The translations under genes and the position numbers were made by a program. The notes beneath the pieces were generated by a model, which ran no database searches, had not been told where the DNA came from, and saw nothing but the letters and a program-made list of their open reading frames with translations. A stretch of 64,000 nt of DNA from Acanthopleuribacter pedis (lineage in GTDB: Bacteria; Acidobacteriota; Holophagae; Acanthopleuribacterales; Acanthopleuribacteraceae), in contig NZ_JAFREP010000031.1 in assembly GCF_017377855.1 (NCBI RefSeq), forward strand, positions 62,001-126,000, read 5' to 3'. Positions 9,409 through 18,842 of this stretch are shown here, piece after piece; position 1 is the first letter of the stretch; every line of letters starts with the position of its first letter.

Positions 9409-11207
9409 GACTGGCGCCGACCCCGCTGTTGTTCCAGGGCCGCATTTTGTTTTTGCGGGTGTTGGTGATTATTGGGTTCTTGCTGGTGACCGGCGGTTAT
9501 TACCGCATTCAGATTTTGAACCAGGAACGCTACGAGCGGCTCGGCGAAAAGTACCGCATCAAAAAGCGGCGCATCAAAGCTACGCGCGGCTTGATCTACG
9601 ACCGTCACGAACGGTTGATCACCCAGAACATGCCCACCTACGACCTTCTGCTACGTCGCGATGAGATGGAACAACCTTGGCGCAAGGTGAAGGATGAACT
9701 CGCCGAATTTTTGCAAGTTGATGTGGCACAGTTGCAGCGCAAGTACGACAGCCGCTCCACCCTTTTGTCGCAGCCGGTCAAGCTGATTGAGAACATTACC
9801 TTTGCCGAGTCGATGCGCATCCGCCGCAACCTCAAGCGTTATCCCGGTTTGGCCGTGGAGACCACGGAGAAGCGTTACTACACCTACAACACGCTGTTTT
9901 CCCACGTGTTGGGTTACGTTAGCGTTGCTTCTGAGAGCGCGTTGCGACGCAATCCGCGGCTGCGGCTCGGGGATGTGGTCGGCAAAAGCGGGATTGAGCT
10001 GGCCTACGACGACATGCTCACCGGCATTGACGGGGAACGCACCATTTTGGTCGATCACCGCGGCATTTACCATTCCACCGAGGTCACCGCGCCGCCCGTT
10101 CCCGGCGGTGATATATTCCTGACCTTGGACCTGGATCTACAACAGCTCGCCGTTGAGGCTCTCGAGGGCCGCCCCGGCTCCGTGGTGATGATGGACACCC
10201 GTACCGGGGGATTGTTGGTGTGTGTTTCTTCGCCGACCTTTGACCTCAACATGTTCACGCAACGCTTTACCCAAAAAGAATGGGACGAGTTGATCAACCG
10301 CGAGGGGAATCCACTCCTGAACCGTCCATTACAAGGCGCTTATGCGCCAGGATCCGTTTTTAAAGTGGTGACCGCTTTGTCGGCGTTAAAGAACGGCGCC
10401 ATCACCCCGCAGACCACCTACTTCTGTAACGGCGAGTACAAGTTACACAACCGCATCTTCCGGTGCCACAAACGCGGTGGGCACGGCCATGTCGATGTGA
10501 CCGCCGCCATCAAGGGCTCTTGTAACGTGTTTTTTTACAACATTGCCCGTGATTTGGACATCGATCAACTGGCCAAAACCGCGCATGAAATGGGATTGGG
10601 TGAAAAAACCGGCGTGGATTTGCACGGTGAGAAAACCGGGTTGGTGCCGACGCCCGCCTGGAAGCGCAAGCGGACCGGTGAGATTTGGTATCCCGGCCAA
10701 ACCTTGTCAGTGTCTATTGGGCAGGGGAGTTTGCAGACCACCCCGCTGCAGTTGTTGAGTATGATGGCGACCGTGGCCAACGACGGCCGCGTCGTGCGCC
10801 CGCACCTGCTGTACAAAAGCCGGCTTGGAATGGAATCCAAGCTCCACGTGCCGGAATCCGGTGCCGTGGAAGGCATGATGCCCGAGTACTACACCTTGGT
10901 GAAAACCGCCTTGTGGCAGGTTGTCAACAAAGAGAAAGGCACCGGTTCCACCGCGCGGGTCGCCGGCTTTGATGTCTGCGGCAAAACCGGGACCGCCCAG
11001 TTGATCACCTTCAGCTCCGAGGCCGACCACAAGGTGGACCGTTACAAAAACGCGTGGTTTGCCGGATTCGCGCCGCGCGAGAACACCGAGGTGGCCATCG
11101 TGGTGTTGGTGGAGCAGGCCGGGGCGGGCGGTGCCAAGGCCGGACCCGTCGCGCAAAAGTTGCTTGAGGCCTATGCCCGCAAAAAGAAAGAGGTCGACCC
11201 CACATGA
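9405..11207 (+). CDS. mrdA: penicillin-binding protein 2 (elongation-specific transpeptidase)
   Basis: A 600-residue class B PBP. It has an N-terminal TM anchor at about 13-33 and a dimerisation/pedestal domain with the RG.IYDRHERL signature. The transpeptidase domain has its three catalytic motifs intact: SxxK at S317-K320 (GSVFK), SxN at S372-N374 (SCN), and KTG at K527-G529. PBP2 crosslinks nascent glycan made by RodA during side-wall growth. It overlaps mreD and rodA by 4 bp each. Length is normal for the MrdA subfamily. Confidence 0.96.
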   Translation: MRLAPTPLLFQGRILFLRVLVIIGFLLVTGGYYRIQILNQERYERLGEKYRIKKRRIKATRGLIYDRHERLITQNMPTYDLLLRRDEMEQPWRKVKDELAEFLQVDVAQLQRKYDSRSTLLSQPVKLIENITFAESMRIRRNLKRYPGLAVETTEKRYYTYNTLFSHVLGYVSVASESALRRNPRLRLGDVVGKSGIELAYDDMLTGIDGERTILVDHRGIYHSTEVTAPPVPGGDIFLTLDLDLQQLAVEALEGRPGSVVMMDTRTGGLLVCVSSPTFDLNMFTQRFTQKEWDELINREGNPLLNRPLQGAYAPGSVFKVVTALSALKNGAITPQTTYFCNGEYKLHNRIFRCHKRGGHGHVDVTAAIKGSCNVFFYNIARDLDIDQLAKTAHEMGLGEKTGVDLHGEKTGLVPTPAWKRKRTGEIWYPGQTLSVSIGQGSLQTTPLQLLSMMATVANDGRVVRPHLLYKSRLGMESKLHVPESGAVEGMMPEYYTLVKTALWQVVNKEKGTGSTARVAGFDVCGKTGTAQLITFSSEADHKVDRYKNAWFAGFAPRENTEVAIVVLVEQAGAGGAKAGPVAQKLLEAYARKKKEVDPT

Positions 11208-12313
11208 ACCGTTTGAATTTACTGGATCGCGGCGCCATGCTGATTACCTTCATTTTATGCGGACTGGGTGTGTTGTTTATTCGTTCCGCCACCGCCGCGC
11301 CCTATTTGTCCGGCACGCTTTGGATCAAACAAATTGTGTGGGTGGTGCTCGGTGGTTTGTTTTACCTGTTCATCAGCCAAATCGATTACAAACGCCTGGT
11401 GACCCATGCCCATTTCTTTTTCATCGGCGGCATTGTCTTGTTGGTGTTTGTGCTGCTGTTCGGCGACAAGATCAACGGTGCCCGTTCGTGGTTCCGTCTG
11501 CCGTTTATGAGTTTCCAGCCGTCGGAAGTCATGAAAATCGCCACCGTGTTGATGGTCGCCAAATACTTTTCCCGTTTTCAGGAGCGGCAGTCGAGTTTGC
11601 TTGAGTTTGTGGTGTCTTCCTTGCTCATCGCCATCCCCGTATCGCTGATTATTTTGCAGCCCGACATGGGGACGGCCTTGTGTTACGTACCCTTTTTCGT
11701 GATTCCCAACTTTCTGTTGGGCAACAAAGAATCGATTTGGGTGACCGGTTTGGGGACCTTATTGGCGGTGGTGTTGGTGGCCGGCGTGGTGTTTAAACCC
11801 GACTGGATCTTTTTTATGAAGGATTACCAGAAAAACCGCATTGTGACCTTTATTTACCCGGAGAAAGGCACGCTGAGCACCGGCTACCAGGTGCACCAAA
11901 GCAAGATCAGCATTGGCCAGGGCGGCTTGCTTGGCAGTGGCTTGGGTCAGGGCCAGCAAACGCAAATGGGGTTCCTGCCCGCGCAACACAATGACTTCAT
12001 TTTGGGCGTTGCCGCCGAGGAGTTGGGTTTTGTCGGCGTGGCCACCGTCTTCGCCTTATTTATGATGTTGTTCATGCGTTCCTTTACCACCGCCCTGGAG
12101 GCCAGCGACGCCACCGGCAGTATTTTGGTGATGCTGGTGATCGGAACCCTGGTGACCCAGACTTTGTTCAACGCCGCCATGCTGATCGGCATGGTGCCGA
12201 CCACGGGGATCCCCTTTCCGTTGTTAAGTTACGGGGGCAGCAGCTTGATGACCAGCATGGGATTATTGGGTTTAATTCAATCCGTGCGCACCCACCGCTT
12301 CGTGAACCATTGA
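11204..12313 (+). CDS. rodA: rod shape-determining protein RodA (SEDS glycosyltransferase)
   Basis: A 369-residue polytopic SEDS protein with about ten TM helices, including the conserved GARSWFRLPFMSFQPSE loop, the KPD/LQPDMGTA region and the C-terminal PTTGIPFPLLSYGGSS motif. It polymerises lipid II into glycan strands in complex with PBP2. It is the final gene of the elongasome operon, overlapping mrdA by 4 bp. The next gene is convergent, and no strong terminator is seen in the 107-bp gap. Confidence 0.96.
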   Translation: MNRLNLLDRGAMLITFILCGLGVLFIRSATAAPYLSGTLWIKQIVWVVLGGLFYLFISQIDYKRLVTHAHFFFIGGIVLLVFVLLFGDKINGARSWFRLPFMSFQPSEVMKIATVLMVAKYFSRFQERQSSLLEFVVSSLLIAIPVSLIILQPDMGTALCYVPFFVIPNFLLGNKESIWVTGLGTLLAVVLVAGVVFKPDWIFFMKDYQKNRIVTFIYPEKGTLSTGYQVHQSKISIGQGGLLGSGLGQGQQTQMGFLPAQHNDFILGVAAEELGFVGVATVFALFMMLFMRSFTTALEASDATGSILVMLVIGTLVTQTLFNAAMLIGMVPTTGIPFPLLSYGGSSLMTSMGLLGLIQSVRTHRFVNH

Positions 12314-12420
12314 CGGCGTAATCATTCGGGTATTGTTTTCCCTTGGGTTTGCCGGCGGATTACTTCGAATATTATTTGGCGCCCAAGATTGCCTAAAGCG
12401 CTAAGAGAAAAAGATAGGTT

Positions 12421-13164
12421 TCAGCGGCTGCCGAACGCATTGAAAAAGGTGTCGCGGTAGGATTTGCTTAGGGTGATTTGTTTGCCGTCGCTGAGGGTAA
12501 TTCGGTATGCGCCTTTGGTCCAGGGCTCCAGGGTTTGGATGAAGCCCAGGTTGACGATGTCGCCGCGGTGCACCCGCAGGAACACCGTCGGGTCCAACTT
12601 CTGCTCCAGCGCCGAGATGGGTTCCCGGTGGAGGTACGATTGACCGCCGTGGAACAGGCGCACGTATTTTTCTTCCGCCTGAATATGGGATACCTCGGCC
12701 ATGGTTAGCGGGATCAGTCGCTTCCCCTGGCGGATGAGCAGGCGTTTGAGCGCGCCGCCTTGGGGGGCCAGGTGGCGTAACAGTTTGTCCAAGTGGGCGC
12801 GCTCGTCGCTGTCGCGGCTTAATACCGCGGCCAGCGTTTGTTGGAAGCGGGCGCGGTCGTAGGGCTTGAGGAGGTAATCGACCGCTTGGACTTCGAAGGC
12901 GCGTACCGCGTATTGGTCGTAGGCGGTGGCGAACACAAATTTCGGTGGTTTTTCCAATGGCAACGCCTCCAGCACCTCAAAGCCGTTGAGCCCCGGCATT
13001 TGGATGTCGAGGAACACGAGGTCGGGTGGATCGGCTTCGATTTTTTCCAAGGCCTCCAGCCCGTTTTCCGCCTCGCCGATGATCTGGAAGCGTGGGTCTT
13101 CGCCCAGGAACCGGCGCAGCTTGTTGCGGGCGGGTTGTTCGTCGTCAACGATCAGGGTTCGCAT
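12421..13164 (-). CDS. LytTR-type response regulator
   Basis: A 247-residue regulator. Residues 1-115 are a CheY-like receiver with the acidic pair D7-D8, phosphoacceptor D53 (VFLDIQMPG), the ATAYDQYA switch and K102-region LLKPYD. Residues about 140-245 form a LytTR DNA-binding domain (RLIPLTMAEVSHIQAEEKYVRLF, FLRVHRGDIVNLGFIQTLEP). LytTR regulators usually bind direct repeats upstream of secretion, cell-envelope or autolysis genes. It overlaps its cognate kinase by 20 bp and lies downstream of it. AGAGGAA precedes the ATG. Confidence 0.93.
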   Translation of the reverse strand: MRTLIVDDEQPARNKLRRFLGEDPRFQIIGEAENGLEALEKIEADPPDLVFLDIQMPGLNGFEVLEALPLEKPPKFVFATAYDQYAVRAFEVQAVDYLLKPYDRARFQQTLAAVLSRDSDERAHLDKLLRHLAPQGGALKRLLIRQGKRLIPLTMAEVSHIQAEEKYVRLFHGGQSYLHREPISALEQKLDPTVFLRVHRGDIVNLGFIQTLEPWTKGAYRITLSDGKQITLSKSYRDTFFNAFGSR

Positions 13165-14284
13165 TGTGTTCCTCTTCCTTGTGGCGGGGTTGGGGTGGGA
13201 TCACCAAGCGGGCGGCGCCGCCCGCCGGGGTTTTTTCCAGTTGGAACTGCGCGGCATCACCGTAAAAGGTTTCCAGACGGCGCAGGGTGTTTTCCAGGCC
13301 GACACCTTGGCGGCGTAATTCGGCCAATGGTTTGTCGGGTCCGCTGCCGTTGTCGGTCACGGTTACTTCCAACCTTTCACCGGTTCGTTTCGCCGTGACC
13401 TCGATCTCCATGGTTTGGCCCGCGGCGCGCGGGTGGTGTTTGATGCAGTTCTCCACCAAGGGTTGTAGGAGCAAAACAGGGACGGCGTGGTCGGCCGCGG
13501 CGGGATCCGCGTCGACGGTCACGCGCAGCCGGTCGGGAAATCGCGCGCGCATCACATCCAGGTACAATCCCAACAACGCCAACTCGCGCCTCAACGGATG
13601 GGCCGTTGCCCCGCGCGCATCCATGCTGAAGCGCAGTAAGCGACTGAGCGACGATAAGATCTGGTCGGCGCGATCCACATCCTCGTACATCACATCGCTG
13701 ACCGCGTTCAGCGCGTTAAACAAAAAATGAGGATCGAGTTGGGCACGCAGGGCTTGCAGTTGGACCTCGCGCAAATCGGCCTGGAGGCGCACACTTCGCA
13801 GTTCGGCATCGCGGCTGTTGCGCCACCACGCCGCCGCGCTGAAGATGAGGATGACGGCGATGTAGGTAAAGGTATCCTTGTAGAGTTCCATTAGGGCGCG
13901 GTTGAGCGGTGACCCGTATTCGTAGGGCTCCAGGCCCAGCAGCGCATAGATCACCTTGCGCAAGGCAACCATACCGGCGGTGTGCAACCCGCTAAAGGTT
14001 AGTAAACCCAGGAGATGGGCGGGGACGGCGGCGGCGAACTTGCCGCGTTCCAACTTGAAGCGGGAAAAAAACCACCAAATCAACGGCAGCAGCAACAACA
14101 GCGTGTAGGCGCTGGTGAGCTCCCAGATCAGCGGTTTGTAGAGGGGAACTTGCGTTTCCTCCGCTCGGAACAAAAAGGCAACCGACCCGAAGCTGATCAA
14201 CCCGGTACAGGTTGTGAGCAGCAAGACGGTAAGGAACAAACGTGCGCGCGCCAATGGGGCTCCTTGGTTGGGTTTCCGCATCAT
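13145..14284 (-). CDS. LytS/YehU-type sensor histidine kinase
   Basis: A kinase of about 379 residues with four or more TM helices in the first 165 residues. A linker and a His_kinase domain follow (QLDPHFLFNALNAVSDV, where the His after DP is the phosphorylation site), then a HATPase_c domain with LQPLVENCIKHH (N box), TVTDNGSGP and GVGLENTLRRL (G box). It should phosphorylate the adjacent LytTR regulator. An upstream ATG at 14308 lies inside a dispersed repeat element, so I prefer the ATG pair at 14281-14284; the exact start is uncertain. Confidence 0.9.
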   Translation of the reverse strand: MMRKPNQGAPLARARLFLTVLLLTTCTGLISFGSVAFLFRAEETQVPLYKPLIWELTSAYTLLLLLPLIWWFFSRFKLERGKFAAAVPAHLLGLLTFSGLHTAGMVALRKVIYALLGLEPYEYGSPLNRALMELYKDTFTYIAVILIFSAAAWWRNSRDAELRSVRLQADLREVQLQALRAQLDPHFLFNALNAVSDVMYEDVDRADQILSSLSRLLRFSMDARGATAHPLRRELALLGLYLDVMRARFPDRLRVTVDADPAAADHAVPVLLLQPLVENCIKHHPRAAGQTMEIEVTAKRTGERLEVTVTDNGSGPDKPLAELRRQGVGLENTLRRLETFYGDAAQFQLEKTPAGGAARLVIPPQPRHKEEEHNANPDR

Positions 14285-14297
14285 ACCACCCATCGTA

Positions 14298-14356
14298 TTA
14301 GCCCGCATTTCTCACAAGGAATTCTGCTGCGAAGCCTTTTGAAAAGTGCGGGTTAG
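14298..14356. repeat. short dispersed palindromic element (copy B)
   Basis: A 59-bp imperfect palindrome with ends TTAGCCCGCATTTCTCACAAGG and CCTTTTGAAAAGTGCGGGTTAG and a centre AATTCTGCTGCGAAG. It is closely similar to the copies at 18122, 32868 and 63481. It fills the gap between the kinase gene and the acyltransferase gene and supplies the acyltransferase's TAA stop at 14353-14355. Confidence 0.85.
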
Positions 14357-15471
14357 AGCACGCGGGTTAAGCCGGGCACTTTTCGAAGCAGGTGGGCACA
14401 GAGGAAACACAGCGCGGTAGCGGTGAGGGTGGCGACCGCGAATTTGGTGGTGGGCGATAAGGCGAACCGGAGCAAAAGGCCTTGGATGGTGACAAGAATG
14501 AGGAAGTGGATGATGTACACGGTGTAGGCGCCGGCAGCCAGTTGCTTTAGGAAATCGTTCTGTCGGTTGAGTGCTTCGCGGAAAAAGACGGGAAGTCCGA
14601 GGCACATGCTGATGCAAATGGCTGCTTCCAGCAGGCTGTAGCGGAATGATCCCCAGGAAGGCCCGCCGGTCTCAAAGCCGAAGGACACATAGTTGCGAAT
14701 CACGAGCAGGTAGAGGTAAACAAAAGCAACCAAAGCGATGGCGATGCCGAATAATTGGAGGCCGAATCGGGCCGAGATGGTTTCAAACCAACGGTTGCGG
14801 CCGGCGGTGATGCCGATGAAAAACAGGCTGAGGTATTGGGGTAGGTGGGCGACCTCGGAGGGGAAAACCCCGGCGATCCAGATCCAGCGGTCAATGGGGA
14901 ACCCTATGCGTACCAAATAAGTGACGACGGTGAGGGCCAAACCGTAGGCGACCAGTTGGCCGGTGGTCGGCGCGGCGGTGCCGGCCGTTGTGGCCGAACC
15001 GCGCCACCGGCGCCAAGCCGCGTAGGCCAGGCTGTAGAAAAGCAGGTGGACCAGAAACCAGAGATGGCCCACTTCCATGTTGGCGCCCAGCACATAGTCG
15101 GTAACAAACCAGGTAACGAACGACTGCTCGGTTTGGGCCGCGCGGTATTCGTAGATGCCGAGAATCGGCGACCAAAACAGGACAATGGGCAACCCGAGGC
15201 GCACAAACCGATCCTTCAAAAAAGCCTTGGCGCCTTTGCGGTCGAAGGAAGCAGGGGTGAAGTAACCGGAGAGCAGGAAAAACAGGCCCATGAACCAAGC
15301 CGCGTTGGTGGCGAAAAAAGGCAAAAGCCAGGGGGCACGTACTTCTTCAAAAATCGGCCAATCGCCGCCCGTGGGGCCGTAGGCTTGGCCCGCGTGGTGG
15401 GCGACCACCAAGATGGTGACGAAAATGCGAAGGTTGTCCAAATACCCAAGTCGGCTGGTGGTTCGGCACAT
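14353..15471 (-). CDS. acyltransferase 3 family membrane protein
   Basis: A 372-residue polytopic protein of the Acyl_transf_3 (OafA/OpgC) family. It opens with RLGYLDNLRIFVTILVVAHHAGQ, whose His in the first helix region is the family's conserved residue. About ten hydrophobic helices follow, including WFMGLFFLLSGYF and GHLWFLVHLLFY, typical of the group. These enzymes transfer acyl groups to sugars, lipids or glucans at the inner membrane; the substrate cannot be inferred. It sits alone, reading toward the kinase gene. Its last codons lie in the boundary of a dispersed repeat. Confidence 0.9.
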   Translation of the reverse strand: MCRTTSRLGYLDNLRIFVTILVVAHHAGQAYGPTGGDWPIFEEVRAPWLLPFFATNAAWFMGLFFLLSGYFTPASFDRKGAKAFLKDRFVRLGLPIVLFWSPILGIYEYRAAQTEQSFVTWFVTDYVLGANMEVGHLWFLVHLLFYSLAYAAWRRWRGSATTAGTAAPTTGQLVAYGLALTVVTYLVRIGFPIDRWIWIAGVFPSEVAHLPQYLSLFFIGITAGRNRWFETISARFGLQLFGIAIALVAFVYLYLLVIRNYVSFGFETGGPSWGSFRYSLLEAAICISMCLGLPVFFREALNRQNDFLKQLAAGAYTVYIIHFLILVTIQGLLLRFALSPTTKFAVATLTATALCFLCAHLLRKVPGLTRVL

Positions 15472-15655
15472 GATGTTTTCTCCCGTGTCACAACAAAATC
15501 AGGGGGTTACCCGCGTTGTGTGAACGATACCTGTACCGGAATCCGGTGCCCACCGATAAGGCATGAAGGGGCACACTGATGGCACGAAAGGGATTGGGCA
15601 CGGCACGAATGGGTTTGGCGAAGGGGGTCCGATTCCCCGGCGCGAGGCCGGCGGC

Positions 15656-15937
15656 ATGACGGATTTCGAGGGGAAGCCGGCTCCCTGGCTGCAATTTTCC
15701 GATATCTCGGTCGGTGATCTCGGTTGGCGAATGGGCGCCCTTGAGGATTATTTAGGCGATTGGATTGACGGTTTCACAAGCATACCGCGCGTAGAAAGAG
15801 AAGCCGTCCTCCGAGCGTCGTGCCCCATTCCCAACGATTGGACGGCGCTCTGTGTGACGCTTTTGGCAAGGCCCAGTGATGAAGATGACGATTTGGATGA
15901 AGCCTACCAATTCGTTTCGCAGTTGCTCAGGGGTTGA
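15656..15937 (+). CDS. small hypothetical protein
   Basis: A 93-residue acidic protein of unknown family. No TM helix, signal peptide or metal motif is visible. A longer in-frame start exists at 15563, but its added residues are low-complexity Gly-rich and unlike coding sequence, so ATG 15656 is preferred; no strong ribosome binding site decides it. Its small size, acidic character and isolation next to a second small orphan gene resemble orphan immunity proteins, but this is only a guess. Confidence 0.45.
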   Translation: MTDFEGKPAPWLQFSDISVGDLGWRMGALEDYLGDWIDGFTSIPRVEREAVLRASCPIPNDWTALCVTLLARPSDEDDDLDEAYQFVSQLLRG

Positions 15938-16029
15938 AGATGAATTTTGTTTTGCGTGCGTAAAAAGGATAATGGATTAATGAGCGATTTAAACAAGGGT
16001 TCTAAGGTGGTATTTAAGAGTTGAGGACA

Positions 16030-16362
16030 ATGAAGTCTTATCCTTTGGAAGTCGTGTTTCAGGACTTGAAATGGGATCATGTTCCGCTGGAGCGTGTTGT
16101 GTTCGATGCTTCCAGTGAGGTTTTTGTCATCAAGGCAGAGCTGGAGACGGGTTCAACAAAAACGGTAAAGTTTTCTCAAGTGGTGCGCGCCACAATGTCG
16201 CCCTGTGAAGACTATGACATGACCATTTTCTGTATCAGTGATTTTTTTTGTGTGACGCTCTACAGGGTTCTGGAGCCTTCAACTGATGTTTTCACCTTTT
16301 TATTTCCAACCGAATCGCGTGTTTGGGAAGTTCAAACCCCCGAACTTCCCATCCTTACCTGA
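16030..16362 (+). CDS. small hypothetical protein
   Basis: A 110-residue protein of unknown family, beta-rich by inspection (alternating hydrophobic stretches such as EVFVIKAELETG and TKTVKFSQVV). No signal peptide or TM helix is seen. The start ATG follows TTGAGGAC, a weak ribosome site. The local sequence is more AT-rich than its neighbours, which hints at transfer. It ends 20 bp before the ABC-F start, so the two could be cotranscribed. Confidence 0.5.
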   Translation: MKSYPLEVVFQDLKWDHVPLERVVFDASSEVFVIKAELETGSTKTVKFSQVVRATMSPCEDYDMTIFCISDFFCVTLYRVLEPSTDVFTFLFPTESRVWEVQTPELPILT

Positions 16363-16381
16363 AAAAAGAGGTCCCGTCCTG

Positions 16382-18055
16382 ATGCATGATTCTTCCCAGT
16401 GTGAAGCGCAAGCCCAGGAAACCGCTTTCTTGGTGGCCGACGGCGTTGGTTTTTCCTTTGCCAACGGCGCGGCGTTGTTCGCCGATTTGTCCTGTTCCAT
16501 CGGTCGTCGCAAGGTGGGTTTGGTAGGCCGCAACGGTGTGGGCAAAAGCCACCTGCTCAAGTTGTTTACCGGTGATTTGGCGCCGACCCATGGGCGCGTG
16601 GATCGTTTGGGTCGCATTGCCTATTTGCCGCAAAACCCAAGGCCTGCCGGTGACCTCTTGATCGCGGATGTGCTTAACGTGGCGCCCAAAATCACGGCGC
16701 TCCACGCGATTGAACGGGGTGAGACCGATGCGGTCCATTTTGATGTGTTGGACGGGGATTGGGATATCGAGGAACAGGTGGCGCGGTTGCTGGAAGACAT
16801 CGGCCTGGCGGGGTTGGATCAGAGCCGCCGGTTTGCGTCTTTGTCCGGTGGAGAAGCCACGCGGGTGCGCTTTGCCGGCTTGCTGCTCGCCAAGCCGGAT
16901 GTGTTGGTACTGGACGAGCCGACCAACAACCTCGACGCCGCCTCCAAGGATGCACTTTACCGCTTGCTTCAGGCGTGGCGGGGTGGGGCGTTGATTGTCA
17001 GCCATGACCGCACCTTGCTCAACATGTTGGACCGCATCTGCGCGTTGAGTACCCTGGGTATGAAACAGTACGAGGGGAATTACGACCACTACGTCGCCCA
17101 GAAAGCGGTGGAAGAAGAAGCGTTGCGCCGCGATTTTAAAAACGCCGAGACCGCGCTCAACAAAACCAAACGCGCGTTGCAAAAAACCAAGGAAAAACAC
17201 GAACAACGCCAGGCCAAGGGACGCAAGGAGCGCCGCGGCGGCAGCCAGCCCAAGGTGGTCATGAACGCGCGCCGAGAGCGCAGCGAAGGCACTTCAGCCG
17301 CCCTCAAAAAAACCGCGGACCGACAGCTAAGCCAACAGAAGGAACAGTTGGATGCGGCCCGAATGCGGGTCGAGGCGCTGGAAACCATGGATGTTTCCAT
17401 GGTGGGCGGGGCGGTGCCTAATGGCAAAATGGTGTTGCATCTAAAAGACTTGGCCTTCACCCACCCCGGTGCGGTCCGACCGCTTTTTTCCGGGATCAAC
17501 CTCACCGTGACCGGCCCGGAACGGGTGCGCATCAAAGGCGGTAACGGTTCGGGCAAAACGACGCTGATGCGGCTGCTGGAGCAAGCGGCGGGTCGCGATC
17601 CCCAGGTATCTGAGGCGACCCCGTGGCAGGGAACCCTCGCGGTTGGCGTTGCGCGGGTGACCTACCTGGACCAGCACATCGCGGTGTTGGATGCGGAACG
17701 GAGTATTTTGGCCAATTTCCGCGCGGTTCAACCGGATATGCAGGAATCCGAGGTGCGGTGGCGCTTGGCCAAATTTCTGTTTCGCGGCGATGCGGCCTTT
17801 AAGAAAGTGGGTGTTCTTAGCGGTGGGGAGCGTTTGCGCGCGGCAATGGCTTGCTTGTTCGCCCACGCCGATGCGCCACAATGCCTGCTGCTGGACGAAC
17901 CGACCAATCACCTCGACTTGGACGCGATCCAAAGTTTGGAAACCATGCTGCGGCAGTTTCGCGGTGCGCTGGTGGTCATCACCCACGACGAACCTTTCGC
18001 GGCGGCAATCGGCATCACCCGTGTGCTCGACTTGGACAACCCCGATAGGAGCTAA
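16382..18055 (+). CDS. ABC-F family ATP-binding protein
   Basis: A 557-residue soluble protein with two ATP-binding cassettes. Cassette 1 has Walker A GRNGVGKS, signature LSGGEATRVRF and Walker B LVLDEPTNNLD. A Lys/Arg/Glu-rich linker (about 225-330) joins them. Cassette 2 has Walker A GGNGSGKTT, signature LSGGERLRAAM and Walker B LLLDEPTNHLD. There are no membrane segments. ABC-F proteins bind the ribosomal E site and relieve stalling or antibiotic inhibition; the exact subfamily is unclear. ATG 16382 is chosen over 16286 because AAGAGGT precedes it and the upstream residues overlap the previous gene. Confidence 0.9.
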   Translation: MHDSSQCEAQAQETAFLVADGVGFSFANGAALFADLSCSIGRRKVGLVGRNGVGKSHLLKLFTGDLAPTHGRVDRLGRIAYLPQNPRPAGDLLIADVLNVAPKITALHAIERGETDAVHFDVLDGDWDIEEQVARLLEDIGLAGLDQSRRFASLSGGEATRVRFAGLLLAKPDVLVLDEPTNNLDAASKDALYRLLQAWRGGALIVSHDRTLLNMLDRICALSTLGMKQYEGNYDHYVAQKAVEEEALRRDFKNAETALNKTKRALQKTKEKHEQRQAKGRKERRGGSQPKVVMNARRERSEGTSAALKKTADRQLSQQKEQLDAARMRVEALETMDVSMVGGAVPNGKMVLHLKDLAFTHPGAVRPLFSGINLTVTGPERVRIKGGNGSGKTTLMRLLEQAAGRDPQVSEATPWQGTLAVGVARVTYLDQHIAVLDAERSILANFRAVQPDMQESEVRWRLAKFLFRGDAAFKKVGVLSGGERLRAAMACLFAHADAPQCLLLDEPTNHLDLDAIQSLETMLRQFRGALVVITHDEPFAAAIGITRVLDLDNPDRS

Positions 18056-18121
18056 GTAATTTAACCGAGGGTTTGTGGTCGGATGCCAAAATCTTGTTGA
18101 ATAGGGTTGCTCCATTTAGGT

Positions 18122-18180
18122 TTAGCGCGCATTTCTCGCAAGGATTCGTAGCAGAATTCCCTGTGAGAAATGCAGGTTAG
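18122..18180. repeat. short dispersed palindromic element (copy C)
   Basis: A 59-bp element with ends TTTAGCGCGCATTTCTCGCAAGG and CCCTGTGAGAAATGCAGGTTAG and a centre ATTCGTAGCAGAATT. It lies between the ABC-F gene and the toxin-antitoxin pair and could fold as a hairpin RNA. Confidence 0.85.
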
Positions 18181-18283
18181 GCATGACCGACCGGTGCTCA
18201 AAAAAATTCTTTCCCTTTTGGGTTACGCATTACAGGCGTAACATAATCTCTATTGCCAATGTCTGAACCCAGAAGGAGGAAGC

Positions 18284-18511
18284 ATGGACGCCGGCTTATT
18301 AGAACTCAAAAATAAAGTGTTAGGGCTTCCAATGGAGCAGCGTGTTTTCCTGGCTCAAGCATTGTGGTCTAGTTTTGATGCGTGTGAGGCACCCGAGGCG
18401 CTGGATGCCGTTGATGAAGCGGTAAGGCGAGATGAGGAAATGCGTTCGGGCCGGGTAAGCGGCCGTTCTCATGACGAGGTTATGGCTGCCATGGCCAAAC
18501 GCTTAAAATGA
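18284..18511 (+). CDS. addiction-module antitoxin (TIGR02574-like)
   Basis: A 75-residue acidic protein matching the 'putative addiction module component' antitoxins: an ELKNKVLGLPMEQRVFLAQALWSS helix pair, then an acidic C-terminal part ending in RSHDEVMAAMAKRLK that would wrap the toxin. AGAAGGAGGAAGC gives it a strong ribosome site, as expected for an antitoxin that must exceed its toxin. It overlaps the toxin gene by 4 bp (ATGA). Confidence 0.88.
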   Translation: MDAGLLELKNKVLGLPMEQRVFLAQALWSSFDACEAPEALDAVDEAVRRDEEMRSGRVSGRSHDEVMAAMAKRLK

Positions 18512-18795
18512 AGGTGTTCTACCACCCACTCGCTGAAGAAGATATTGGGAACATTCTAGATCATTACCAACCCATCTTTCCGGCTCTAGCGAAAGCTTTT
18601 CTAAAAGAACTGGATCTGACGATAGCGGCATTGTCGACCCAGCCCTTCCGTTACCGGTTTATCCAAGAACCCATCAGAATGTGTAAGTTGAAACGTTTTC
18701 CCTATGCGGTTTTGTTTCGGGTTGAAGGTGACACAATTCGGATTTTGGTTGTCCGGCATCATCGTCGTCATCCTTCCTACGGGCTAGATCGATAA
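18508..18795 (+). CDS. RelE/ParE-superfamily toxin
   Basis: A 95-residue basic protein with the RelE/ParE layout: two N-terminal helices (LAEEDIGNILDHYQ) and a C-terminal beta sheet ending in YAVLFRVEGDTIRILVVRHHRRHPSYG. Family members either cleave mRNA on the ribosome or poison gyrase; sequence alone does not separate the two, though ParE-like is favoured by the pairing with this antitoxin class. It is translationally coupled to the antitoxin. The pair is complete and looks functional. Confidence 0.88.
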   Translation: MKVFYHPLAEEDIGNILDHYQPIFPALAKAFLKELDLTIAALSTQPFRYRFIQEPIRMCKLKRFPYAVLFRVEGDTIRILVVRHHRRHPSYGLDR

Positions 18796-18842
18796 GTGGC
18801 CAAGTTGTCGGTGCCGAGTCTTGTTAAAAGCCGAGACAAAGA

